Of a stretch of DNA of 64,000 bases, positions 11,601-23,100 are shown piece after piece. The notes under the pieces are model-generated. The model ran no database searches, had not been told where the DNA came from, and worked only from the letters and a program-made list of their open reading frames with translations. The position numbers and the translations under genes are program-made. Origin of the DNA: Arcuatula senhousia (Eukaryota > Mollusca > Bivalvia > Mytilida > Mytilidae); NCBI GenBank assembly GCA_963971305.1, contig OZ020303.1:60078867-60142866 (forward strand). Reading direction: 5' to 3'. The first letter of the stretch is position 1, and each line of letters starts with the position of its first letter.

Positions 11601-14600
11601 TGTCGATGATGACTCTGAGTGTTGCTATTTGGTCTACACAGGAGCGTTCTTGCCTAAATCCAGCCTGCTCATCTCTCATTTGTTTGTCTACTTCATTCTT
11701 CATTCTTTTTAGGATGATACTACACAGAACTTTGCTAGGAATTGACAAAAGAGTTATTCCTCTCCAGTTGTTGCAGATAGATTTGTCTCCTTTTTTGGAG
11801 AGTTTTATGAGAAGTCCTTTTTTCCAGTCTTCTGGTATCTTTTCCTCTACCCAAATCTGATTTAAGAAGTTCTGTAGATGTTTAATTTCTTTAATATCCA
11901 TAGCTTTTAAAGCCTCTGGTGGGATGTTGTCGATGCCAGCTGCTTTTCCATTTTTAAGCTGTTTAATTGCATATGTTACCTCTGCTTCTGATATTTCATT
12001 CACATTAATGTTAAGTGTTGGCCCTGCATCTAGTAATGGTGGATTGGTGGGTGGTGGTCTGTTTAATACCTCTTCAAAGTATTCCTTTCATCTGTTTAAT
12101 TGATCTTCTAATTTGGTTAAGACAGTGATGTTTTTGTCTCTGACTGGCATGTTTTGGTTTGATGATTTTCCACTGAGTTGCCTAGTGATATTGTACAGTG
12201 TTTTAATGTCACCTTTTCCACATGCAGTCTCTGCTTCCTCTGCAAGTGTTTCAGCATAGTTCCTTTTATCCTGCTTGCAACTTTTCTTTACTTCTTTGTC
12301 TTTTGTGCTATAACTATCTTGCAGTGTTCTCTTTCTAAGTCTTGTTGTAGCACTCATAAGTCTTTCTTTGATTTCTCTTCTTTCATCAATAAGGGACCAA
12401 GTTTTGTCAGACATCCATTTCTTTCGCTTTGATTGAATGAATCCCACTGTTTCTTCACATGTTTTGATGATGGCATCTTTGGTGTTTTCCCATTTGTTTT
12501 CAATACTGCTTAGATTGTCTGCATCTAGATCAGCAAGACAGTTGAACCTGTTTTTCAGAGTTATTTGAAAATCTTTCACTACTTCTGGTTGTTTAAATTT
12601 TACTACATTAAATTTCCTTTTTGTTGTTTCTCTTTTTGAGGTTGACAGCAGTTTGAGCTGGATTTTGCCGATAAGTAAGTGGTGGTCTGATGATGCATCA
12701 GCTCCTCGTTTAACTCTAACATCTTGTAGTGATGATTTCCATCTATTACTAATTGCAATATGGTCAATTTGATTTTCTGTATCACCGTCAGGTGATACCC
12801 ATGTAGTTTTATGACAGGTTTTATGGTCATACCAAGTGCCTCCAATCACAAGGTTGTTGATAGCACAAAAGTCAGCAAACATTTCACCGTTTTCATTTAT
12901 TTGCCCTATCCCATGCGGACCTATCTCTCGTTCTCTTCCACTTCTATTTTGTCCAACTTTTGCATTCAAATCTCCCATAACAATTAAGATGTCTCTTTTT
13001 GGAACTTTATCAACAGCTGATTGTAGTGCATTGTAAAATTCATTTTTGTCTTCTTCATCTGCATTGTTTGTAGGGGCATATACTTGTATAATAGTTGTTT
13101 TCTGGAACTTAGTATCAAATCTTGCTGAGATGATTCTAGCAGAGATAGGGTTCCATTCTAGAAGCGATTTTTTGGCTTTCCTGGTCAACATAAATCCAAC
13201 TCCCTTTTCATGTATATCATTTTCATTTGGATTACCAGAGTAAATGATGGTGTGACCTGATGATAGTGTAGTCATACCAGATGTGTTCCATCTAATTTCA
13301 CCTAGTCCTAGGATTTCAATGTTATATCTGTCCAATTCTTTTGCAACTTGCAAGCTTTTACCACATTGAAACATTGTTCTGATGTTCCAAGTACCAATTC
13401 TAGTTGGATGTTTGGCAGAGAACAACTTCATCAGCTTTCGCGTCATATGTTGTCCTCTTTGTCTAAAATTATTATTGTCCTCTTTCTCAAGTCGTTGACG
13501 AGTCAGAGGATTAGCATTTGTAGTCGTTTCTGTAACCATTTAGATCCACTAGTGGGGGGTTAGCCCTCTAGTTTCGGCCTTTTGTAATGTGGTGGTCAGC
13601 AACTCCCTCACATGGTTTTATATCAGAGTTTGCTCTCCTAGATAGGTTCCCAACCAAGGGTGACAGTTCCTTTCTAACTGGTTTTATAGCAGAGTTTGCT
13701 CTCTTAGACAGGTTCCCATCCAAGGGTATGACCCCTGTCTGGCCAGCTATTTAACCCATAGATGGGGCAAGGTTGATGAAACTGTTTATAGAAGTACTGA
13801 CAAATAACTGAAAATAGCATACTGTAAATGACTGTAAAGAGACGTACTGTCAAATGACTGTTTATAGTAGTACAGTAACTGTTAAATGACAGTTACTGTT
13901 AAATGACTGTTTATAGAAGTACTGACAAATAACTGAAAATAGCATACTGTAAATGACTGTAAAGAGACGTACTGTCAAATAACTGTTTATAGTAGTACAG
14001 TAACTGTAAAATGACATTAGTGCTGTTAATTGACTGTTAACTGCAGTATTGCAAATTAATTTACCTTTAATAGAAATACTACTAAATGACTGTTAACAGC
14101 AGTATTGTACATTATTTTCAAAGCAATATTGTTAAAGACTGTTAATTGACTGTTTAAAGCGAACTGTAAATAACTTACTAGCAGTACTGCAATAAGTAAA
14201 AAAAAAAGGTACTGCTTAAAATGACTTTATAAGAAGTACTGCTTAAAATGACTTTAAAAGAAGTACTGCTTAAAGACTGTTGATAGTGTACTGTAAATGA
14301 TTATATATCAGTACTGGCAAATAACTGTTTAAAGCAGTACTATCAAATGACTGCCGACCCGGGGGGGTCACTCCATATATTTTGTGGTAGGGGTGAGCCG
14401 CTGGCACCCAATGACCCCCACCCTTATCATATATAAGGATTATTGAAAATGTATACCTTATCACATAATTTTTGCAGAAAATCATACCTCATCATATATA
14501 TTTGTACAATATGATATACCCTAAAAATAATAGGATTTGCGGATTCAAACAGAACACACACTGAGATTAAGTAATAAATTACATGTGGTTTGTAATCTTA

Positions 14601-17600
14601 TAACTTAAAGATGTCAAAAGCTAATTGGCATCCGATTTGGTTCAATATTGTGACCTTGTCATATAATCCTATCAAAATTTGTATCCTTATCACATATTTT
14701 CATCTCAATTTCACGCCCTTTTCATATATTACGAAGCGTGAAAAAGGTACCTTTTCCAGCGGCTCATCCCTATCTCATCTTATAATGGAAGTGACCCCCC
14801 CGGGACTGCCGATAGCAGTATTGTAAATGACTGTTAAAAGCAGTACTGTTAAATGACTGTTAATATCAGTAGTGCTACATGACTGCTAGTAGCAGTACTG
14901 TGAATGACTATTAAAAGCAGTACTGTAAAATTATTGTTGAAAGCAGTACTGCAAAAAAGTCTCAATAGCAGCAAGAACACCAAATAACTGTCGATAGCAT
15001 TACTGTTCAATGACTCAAAAAACTGTTAAATGACTGTTAATAGTAGAACTGTTTGATGAATGTTAAAAGCAGTACTGTATAAATGTCTTTATAGCAGAAA
15101 GAGCCCCATTTCACTTCAATAGCATTACTGTAAAATGACTCTTAAAACCAAAACTGTTATATAACTGAATAGCAATACTGTATATGACTGTTGATATCAG
15201 TACTGTTAAATGACTGTTAATATCAGTATGATCAAAGGACTGTTAGAAGCAGTGTTATTAAATGACTGTTTTAAAATAGCAGAACTGTAATGACTGTTAA
15301 TAAAAGTACTGTTAAATGACTTTTAATAACAGTTGTCAAATGACTGTTAATAGCAGTACTGTAAATGACTTTTAATTGCAGTACGGTTAGATGACTGTTA
15401 ATACCAGTACATTTTTTTTTGCATTTGTACTGTAAACTGAATACTTCAAAAAGACTTAATAGCAGTAAAATAAATATGTGTATTGCAAAAAGACGAAAAA
15501 GAATACTTCTGTATATATACTTGTTGTTTAAAGTAAATAAATGTCAACATTTTTGATTTAACAAGTAATCTCTCTACATTTGTTGATATGTGTCAGTTGC
15601 ATGAAAAACAATTCAATGATAATTCATCTTATTTAAATAAGATGCAAGAACTCTATAAAACATAGATATAATAACTATGTTAAACATTTTTTTATTACTA
15701 AACAAATTTATATTCCTAAAAGAACACATTTTCTTGCTTAAAAAGTAAGTCTCAATAGCTTCTTGAAAAAATCATTTAACAAGAGGCTCCAAAGAGCCTG
15801 AATCGCTCACCTGAACTACACAGAAACATATATTTGTAGATATTATTGTGCTTAACCATATGCGATTTAAATTTATGAAATATCTTGGTTAGTTTTCAAG
15901 ATATTGGGCTTAATAAGTGCAAATTTGGCAAAAATTAGGAAAAAGAACAATAACTCCCACATCAGCAGTCAGATCTTTTCCGAAATTTCAGGACAGGTAG
16001 ATCTTAATATGCTGATCACCTTTGATTCTTGCACAATTTTGATATCTGAAACCAGTTTTGAGTTATTAGCAAAAAAATGAAATTTGCCCCCTATGTTCTA
16101 TTTTTAGCCATGGTGGCCATGTTTTTTTACAAATCAAAAATCTGAACGATACAGTTGTACCATATAAGATATCAAACAGTGTGCCATGTTAAGATGCAGT
16201 TGGTCTTACCGTTTCAGACAAGTCGGGGGAAAAGTAATGAACAATGGTAAATATTGATGCTTTAAGGGCCATAACTCCTAAAAGAAATGGTTCTACAGCT
16301 TTGACCTAATTACATGAATTGTAGATCTTGATGTGCTCAATCATATGCAATTTGAATTTTTGAAATATCTTGTATAGTTTTCAAGATATAGGGCTAAATA
16401 AGTGAAAAATTTTGAAAAAATCCAGAAAAAGGGCAATAACTCCTATGTCGTTTGTTGGATCTTCTTGAACATTTCAGAGCAGGTAGATCTCGAGATGCTG
16501 ATCACTTTTGTCTCCCATCAGAATTTTGATATCTTTTACCGTTTTTGATTTATTTGCAAAAAAAATTAATTTGACCCCTATGTTCTGTTTTAAGCCACGG
16601 AGGCCATATTTTTTGACGAATCAAAAATCCCAACGACAGAATTGTAGCATTAATGCTATTAAACAACTGTGTCAAGTTTGGTTGAAGTTGGATGTATGGT
16701 GTCAGACAAGTTAATCTTTGAAATTCAGGGTAAAAGTAATGAAAAATGGTAAATTTTGACGCTTTAAGGGCCATAACTCCTAAAAGAAATGGTTTTACAG
16801 CTTTGACCTAATTACATGAAATGTAGATCTTGATGTGCTTAATCATATGCAATTTGAATTTTTTAAATATCTTGTATAGTTTTTAAGATATAGGGTTAAA
16901 TAAGTGCAAAATTTGGAAAAAAATCCAGAAAAAAGGCCATAACTCCTACATCGGTTGTTGGATCTTCTTGAAAATTTCAGGGCAGGTAGATCTTGAGGTG
17001 CTGATCACTTTTACCCTTGCCAGAATTTTGATATCTGTTACCGTTTTTGAGTTATCTGCAAAAAACTGTAATTTGACCCCTATGTTCTATTTTTAGCCAT
17101 GGCGGCCATGTTTTTTTACGAATCAAAAATCCGAACGATATTTTTGTACACATAATGCCACTAAACAACTATACCAAGTTTGGTTGCAATTGAACTTATG
17201 GTGTCGGACAAGTTAACGTTTGAAAAATTGTTTACAGACGACGACAGATGACGACGACGACGGACGCCAAGTGATGGTAAAAGCTCACATGGACCTTCGG
17301 TCCAGGTGAGCTAAAAATGGGTTAAAGACAGAAATGGCCGGATTTCGTTTAACAGGCACTATATGAGCCACAGACCTGAAATCGAATCCCACATTATGAG
17401 AGCCCATGCTGATGCTGCATACCAAATAGTAGTTCCTGACGAAACTGTAACGAAAATTTTCTATTATTGAATATTAATGTACTAAAATTAACTTAGTTGG
17501 AAAACAGGAAGTAGGTGAGTGATAGACCTGAAATCAAATCCCACGTTATGGGAGCACAAGCTGATGCTGCATACCAAATATCAAGAGGCTGTGATTAGTA

Positions 17601-19445
17601 ATTGCTGAGAAAACTGTTACGAAAATTTTCTATTAGTTAACAATAATGTCAAAAATTAACTAAGTCTGTAAACAGGAAGCAGGTGAGCGATTGACCTGAA
17701 ATCGTATCCCATGTTATGGGAGCCCATGCTGATGCTGCATACCAAATATCAAGAGGCTGTGATAAGAAGTTGCTGAGAAAACTGTTACGAAAGTATTTTC
17801 CCCGCCCGCCAGACATTCACCATTTTATAACCCGGATTTTCACTAGTGAAATCCGCCCAAAAATGTAAAATTTTAAAATAATGTTCAAGCATCATTTTCA
17901 TTATCTGATGTAAAATACATCTACACTTAGCACCCTCATCTTTGTCAAGTATCATTATCTAGTCTACAATTACAATTATACTAACACCCCTGTATGTTTT
18001 TTGTTAGTTACCTGTCAAATGTCCATCCTTAAGTTTGTTCCACCATTTCAACAGACAGTCTTGCATGGCATGTGTGTCTCAAAGAGGGTATACAACCCTT
18101 AAACTTACCCTTTCTATTGAACAGACACCAATTGGCAATCAAATTTCATCCAAGATTTCAATAACCTATCATGTAGCACTGTTTGTTCTTTAACTCTACT
18201 GATCTAGTGAAATCACGACAGAAGATGAAGGTTTGGCACTATAAACCTGGTTCACCTGACAATTTAGGACTATTACAGTCTTTGATTTCTCTTGTATCAA
18301 ATTGCCTCATTTTGTCTGCTATTAATATATATTTCATTTCAATCTAGTAGTTTTGATTTAACCTTACTAACAATACATTAAACCTCATATTTTTCCAAAA
18401 TAATACCACTCTTGTGCAAAAAAATGTGTCCATGTAAAAAAAAAGCCAGATTTCATTAAACAGGAAGTTGGTAAGCGACAGACTTGAAGTCAAATCCCTC
18501 TCTTTTGGACCACAGGCTGATACTGTATACTAGATTTCAAGGGGCTTTAATAAAAAGTTGCTGAGATAATTGTTTCGTAAGACTTTTCCTCTTGAAAATC
18601 CTGCCCAAAATCAAGATCTTTAATAAACAATTTGTTTTCTAGTACTTTGATTTTTTTAACGTCATAGAAGTGTAAGTATTTATGATCTTAATGCTTGTCA
18701 GACTCCAATTGTTTCTATGACTAAAGGGGCTCCTGTGGCATAAAAAACATTTATAAGCCTCCCTGCGTTCTGAGAGGAGTAGCTTGCAAGAGCTCCAATG
18801 ATATACACAGTCTAAAACAAATACAACAAGCGGTTGCACTTAGTGGTGCTAAGTCCCCATTCAACCACTCAGAAAACAGAAAGTAGATGCGTGACTGACC
18901 TGGAAAGCGGTGGCACGATACAACTTATCATGCCTAAGTTGTATACCAAATTTGAAATCAATCCCTTCAGTAGAAGCCGAGAAATCTGTTACGAGAAATT
19001 GTCTATTTTTGACCCTTAAAAAAGTCTAAGTCGGCTCAGAAAACAGGAAGTTGATGGGCGACTGACCTGGAAAGGGGAGGCACAATACAACTCATCATGA
19101 TAAAGCTATATATCAAATTTGAAATCAATCCCTAAGTAGAAGCTGAGAAATCTTTTACAAAAGTTTGTTACGAAGGGACAGACGGACAATGTGATTGCAA
19201 TATAGCCCCCTCTCTTATGAGTGGGGGTATAAAAAAAAAACTAACAACTGTATTTTTTCTAAGTTCCTGTAAAGCCTTTTTTTTCATTTAAGGTTCGCCA
19301 GTACATTCATTCAGTAAATGGCACCAATGTTCTTAGATGTAACCATAAAGAAGTGGCCAAGATGATAATGGATGTAGAACAATATTTACAGCTATCTGTG
19401 ATGGTACACAAAAGAGATGCTTTGTTTACAGACTTCGATAACTAA
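5621..19445 (+). CDS. DEPTOR: DEPTOR, DEP domain-containing mTOR-interacting protein
   Basis: Nine exons join with consistent phases: 5621-5694, 5967-6145, 6410-6530, 6769-6944, 7418-7666, 8078-8173, 8720-8790, 10257-10361 and 19293-19445 (TAA), giving 407 aa against 409 in human. DEP1 is about residues 24-105 (LIKDRKYHFKTYKNCFIG, then CDDHNFKDDMLFYRFRKDDG) and DEP2 about 126-210. A Ser/Thr/Asp-rich linker covers about 225-305. A C-terminal PDZ domain covers about 318-400, with GYGFVVRGSG and the near-invariant IDPSGPAAAAGLK block. In vertebrates DEPTOR binds the mTOR FAT region through its PDZ domain and inhibits mTORC1 and mTORC2; the DEP tandem binds phosphatidic acid; the linker is phosphorylated and recognised by SCF-betaTrCP. 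The human SSGYFS degron is not present as such. Instead the linker has SISSDDSEGTDG, a possible but unproven equivalent. The start codon is the first ATG, giving a 25-aa first exon that leads straight into DEP1. The last intron is 8.9 kb and packed with transposons. Confidence 0.95.
10468..13780 (-). mobile_element. RTE-clade non-LTR retrotransposon, inactivated
   Basis: One long frame, now broken, read on the minus strand. An apurinic-endonuclease domain comes first (13539-12091; motifs GTWNIRTM, VYAPT, GDLNAKVG, SDHHLL). A reverse transcriptase follows (about 12003-11114; GKAAGIDNIPPEALK, GFRQERSCVDQ, GVRQGCILSPLLF, EFADDI), then a C-terminal region to 10481 (LLYGCETW, WIGHTLRK). Lesions are a Trp-to-TGA stop at 12088-12090, a frameshift near 11535-11575 and a TAA at 11114-11116. 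The 5' UTR (13541-13780) contains two copies of a ~70-bp repeat (13603 and 13678). The 3' end on the element strand is a short AGTCAA-like repeat, typical of RTE elements. An 11-bp target duplication, ACTGTTTATAG, flanks it at 10457-10467 and 13781-13791. Order, domain content and tail fit the RTE clade; full length suggests a moderately young copy. Confidence 0.9.
14358..14804. mobile_element. MITE with long terminal inverted repeats and 8-bp TSD
   Basis: Begins CCCGGGGGGGTCACTCCAT and ends with its near inverse. Inverted similarity extends about 50 bp to GAGCCGCTGG near 14395 and CCAGCGGCTC near 14757. The 8-bp duplication ACTGCCGA flanks it at 14350-14357 and 14805-14812, matching the surrounding minisatellite. 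At 447 bp without coding sequence it is non-autonomous. An 8-bp duplication fits hAT-type transposition, but the superfamily is not certain. Confidence 0.85.
15775..17315. repeat. Pearl/Helentron-like element with three ~490-bp internal units
   Basis: Starts AAGAGGCTCCAAAGAGCCT (a hairpin), followed by CGCTCACCTG. Ends TGGACCTTCGGTCCA (hairpin), then GGTGAGCTAA. The GCTCACCTG/CAGGTGAGC pair makes asymmetric inverted ends. Internally, three diverged units share 'aatcatatgcaatttgaattt', 'ttcaagatatagggct' and 'ggccataactcctaaaagaaatgg' near 15850-16260, 16270-16760 and 16760-17230. No protein-coding frame. It lies in the DEPTOR last intron. Confidence 0.65.
17325..17880. repeat. Tandem ~170-bp monomer element (three units) with terminal palindrome
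   Basis: Three units share 'aaacaggaag..gagtgatagacctgaaatc', 'gctgatgctgcataccaaat' and 'aactgttacgaaaattttc'. The right end has the near-perfect hairpin GGATTTTCACTAGTGAAATCC near 17834. Single-unit relatives occur at 18440-18620 and 31005-31200. Confidence 0.7.
18440..18620. repeat. Single-monomer copy of the 17.3-kb repeat family
   Basis: Matches 17325-17880 over 'gccagatttc.ttaaacaggaag', 'gctgatactgtatac' and 'aaaagttgctgagataattgttt'. No coding potential. Confidence 0.6.
18826..19235. repeat. Two-monomer repeat element (family also at 50740, inverted)
   Basis: Two ~195-bp units with 'cagaaaacaggaagt', 'gactgacctggaaag' and 'accaaatttgaaatcaatccc'. One end carries the hairpin CTTAGTGGTGCTAAG, the other 'ctcttatgagtgggggtat'. 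The copy at 50740-51125 is the same family in the opposite orientation. It ends about 60 bp before the last DEPTOR exon. Confidence 0.7.
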
Positions 19446-19498
19446 ATTAAAATGTATTAACTTTTGTTTTTTATTAGCCTTGTTTCATGTATTTACAA

Positions 19499-19504
19499 AA
19501 TAAA
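19499..19504 (+). terminator. Poly(A) signal of DEPTOR
   Basis: AATAAA 54 nt after the DEPTOR stop at 19443-19445, which predicts a very short 3' UTR. Confidence 0.6.
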
Positions 19505-19691
19505 TGATTCTTTATCCATTTGCTATCTCAAGAAACAAAATACTTTTGAAGTAATTTTTTTTCTTTTTTTATGCTGAAGGAGTTGTTCCAATATTATTTG
19601 CTTTTTCATACACTGCTCACCTAGTTGGCATTGATTATGAAATCATTAAAGAGAAATGTCTGTAGTTAAAAATTCTAACACTGTCATTTTT

Positions 19692-19890
19692 GTGGCTCCC
19701 GCAGGGTTAAAAACGACATGCGACCTGAGGGCTTTTTAAGGGCGACTTCCGACCTACACTTCATAAAATCGACCTATGCCAAAAAACGACCTGCGACCTC
19801 CGCCAAATTATGCCTTTTAAAAGCGACCTTGCGACCTCAGGCCCCTTTTAAAAGCGACCTTGCGACCTGAGGGGGGTACCCTGCTGGAGC
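19692..19890. mobile_element. ~200-bp MITE-like element between the convergent 3' ends
   Basis: Inverted ends GGCTCCCGCAGGGT and ACCCTGCTGGAGCC bound an interior made of repeated GCGACCT motifs. It lies between the DEPTOR stop (19445) and the DSCC1 stop (20167), outside both coding regions. Confidence 0.65.
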
Positions 19891-20166
19891 CCCATTTTTT
19901 CCAAAATTAAGGCCTAGTGATAAGACTAAAGACTATTCCAGAAATAACTGCATGAGGGGTTAAGAAGTCAAGGTTTTTTTTCATCCATCATGAAAATTTA
20001 CTAATTGAGTGTCCTTTATTTACATCAGAAACATATCCAAATAAAAACACTACCCACATGATTTCAATTTCAGTGGCTTCCAACACCAAAATGTAGACAT
20101 TTCTAGAACAGCCATAACAAATATAATCACAATCATAAAAATAAATCTACATGAAAAATAATTTAT

Positions 20167-23100
20167 TTACACTTGTTTTCTAGAATTGAATACTTTAACC
20201 CCATTTTGCATGGAAGATCTAGCATATTTAGTCAATAGTCCACCAACATCTAACTTCTCTGTGGTTAAATCTCTGCAAAGAAGAAACAGTGGGATAATAC
20301 ATTTTTGTATTGAAGAAATAAAACACTTGACAAGAATTCAAAGAACATTGCCATTTAAGTTGGGGTTTTTTCACGGGTATCTAATTTTGAATTGAATTGA
20401 ATTCCTGAAAAAAGGTCTTCCATTTTTTCAGAAACCTGGGTTAATTTAGTTCCATGATAAAAAACAACTAAAACAGTATTCAAAATTTAAAGTACAAAGA
20501 AATACTCTTAAAGGCATATTGTCTACGAAAAATTATTTTTTTGTAAAACCAAAAAAATATTGTCAGACTATTCGTTTTGTTTATTAAGAAAGATACAAAC
20601 ATTCGAAATACCACTAGGGTACCTTATTACTTAAAAAATTGAAAAATAAATAATATTTGTAAAGTTTTACAAAACTTCATATTCATGAGATGTAGATGAG
20701 CTGTAAGCATGCGCACTATGCTTTTTTGGATTGGAAACTTCCATAGTTCTTGCACGAGGTGCATAATCTGTTTCTCGAAGTTTTAGCTCGGAAGAAAATT
20801 AAAACAGTTACATAATATTAGAGCTACTTAATGAATAAAACTGACAATTATTGCCTGTAAAAAGTTTTGAATGTGATTTTAAAGAGAAACATGAAAAATT
20901 CTGATTAGTGTCCACATTAAAACTACTCAGTCTAAATCTGTGTCAATGTGACATAATGCAGGTAAATAAAATATCAATCAATATCGTGGAGCTATTTTGA
21001 TCAAAATATACTACTTTTGAGGCAAAATTTGTAGCAAATTTGTTTTTTTTAATATTCATTTTATTGCATTTCGGTCTAATTGACACCAAAAAATTGGGGG
21101 GTAAAAAAAATGAGTTTGCCGTAGACAATATGCCTTTAATTGAAAACAACGTTTACCTTTCAAAAATGATTTCCTTATGTTAAAATGGCTTAGTTGTAGG
21201 CATCAATTAATGATTCAAGAAAAATACAATGCGGACAAATAAAGAAACATTTTTATAGATTCATACCTAATATAAGGAGCTATTTCATCCAAAGACCATT
21301 TCTCTTTGGTTCTGAATAACTCATCAAATCTGAAACAAATCAAAATTATGAATAATTAATTTATCATCTCATAAATCTGCAGATATCAAGTACATGTAGT
21401 CAAAGCAAACGCTAATACTAACTTATGTCTTGACTGCCGGCACAATCGGAGTACCTTGTTATTCAATCAAAGCTACTGTTGGGCATATGCATACCAAGTT
21501 TCAAAAATCTTAGACTTATAGTTCTTGAGATATGGAGATGACCTTGCTATTATCAGAGATGCCAACCCTAGGCAAACGAAAATCTGAGTCCAGAATAATT
21601 TAAACTTTTTCGGGCCGCAAAGTGGCCCGAATACGCTGCAAAGCGGCGTCTTTCAGCCGGGGGTTTGGGGGCCGCTCAAGGCCCCCAGAGGCTCTGGGGT
21701 AAATGAAGCAAAATCCTACATTCTGGGGCTCTCCTGGCAGTAAATTTGGGCTTTCAGAAAAACATTTGGAACTTAATTTTGTTAAGAGAACAAAAAGAAA
21801 ATACAAAAATTTTTAAACTTACTTAGGTGTTTCTTAACAAGGGTATTTTTAAAAAAAAATCGGAGTAGCAAGATAGTGAAATCGGAGCGCGGATTTTCGG
21901 TCGAAAAATCGGGGTAACTCCAACTAAATCGGAGGGGTTGGCATCTCTGAATTATTATATGTACTTATGAAAATTGTCAAAGACACTTAACTGGAAAGTC
22001 AAGGTCAAAAGTAGGAAGGCAATTCTGCTAAGCTACTACTAAGGCATATGCATACCAAGTTTCATCAACCTAGGACTCACAGTTCTTAAGATGAAGATGT
22101 GCTCGCAAAACCTTAACATTGCTATCATATGTATTGAAAATTGTCAGTCATTCAACTGGAAAATCAAGGTCAAGGTCAAAAGATGGGGATGCAATTATGG
22201 TAAGCAACTACTGGGGCATATGCATACCAAGTTTCATCAACCTAGTACTTATAGTTTTTGAGTTATGGAGGTGATCATAAAACCTTTACATAAAAGGTAA
22301 AGTAACACCAATGACCCGCTTTGCTCCACAGGTGAGACAAAAAATATTTGGTATACCAAATCAGCATTTTATTTTCCTTTATGATCACTAGCAATACCGC
22401 TGCTCATCAACAGAGTATAATTCAATGATGATTGAATTATCTATAAAGTTTCATGATGATACCACACTTCCTTCATGGTAGAGTTACTTCAACCTTTAGT
22501 TTAACCCAAGTATAACTCATATTTTTCTATGATCATTCAACCATGAGACAGGTACAATTTTATGATGATTTTTGTTTGTTTGTTCATATTCTGATTTATA
22601 TGTGAATTAAGTTTCATGATGATACCACTGTTTCTTCAGGGTAAAGTAACTTCAACCTGTAGGTAAACCTAAGAATAAAATCACCCCTTTTTAATGTGAT
22701 TAATCAACTATGAAGTTGATGAAACAGGTAAAGATTTTATGATGATTTTTGAGTGTTAATAATTATGTATATATGTGTACAAAGTTTCATGATGATACCA
22801 AACTTCTTTCATGGTTAACTAACTTCAAACTGTAGGTAACCCTGATTGGGACAGACATGGACGGACAAACGAACCTGATCACTATATGCCCTACTTTCAG
22901 CAAAGCTCTATGACAAATGTGTTGACTTCATCTTTCCCTTCTTGTGCAGCAACATTCTGTCTGCTCCAGCTTATGGAGTTGTAACATATCACAATTGATT
23001 CATTACTTTAAAGTATGCTGGAACTACATCAATTTCCTTAGCAGAGCATCACATTTGCGGCAAAAATTGCTAACACAAGGTTATGTTGCTCCTCAGTTGT

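Larger units (their letters stand above)
10430..15412. repeat. Minisatellite, ~25-bp unit, interrupted by two insertions
   Basis: Degenerate tandem units close to TAGCAGTACTGTTAAATGACTG, often followed by TTAA. The array is seen at 10430-10467, 13781-14357 and 14805-15412. It is split by an RTE LINE (10468-13780) and a MITE (14358-14804), so the array predates both. One block near 13785-13900 is repeated almost exactly at 13910-14000, showing recent internal duplication. It lies in the last intron of DEPTOR. Confidence 0.85.

Noticed and set aside
10680..13563. Several plus-strand frames within the LINE
   Set aside because: They are antisense to the endonuclease/RT frame and carry no motifs.
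13781..15412. CRISPR-like array
   Set aside because: Units are contiguous and degenerate without unique spacers, in a eukaryotic intron; it is a minisatellite.
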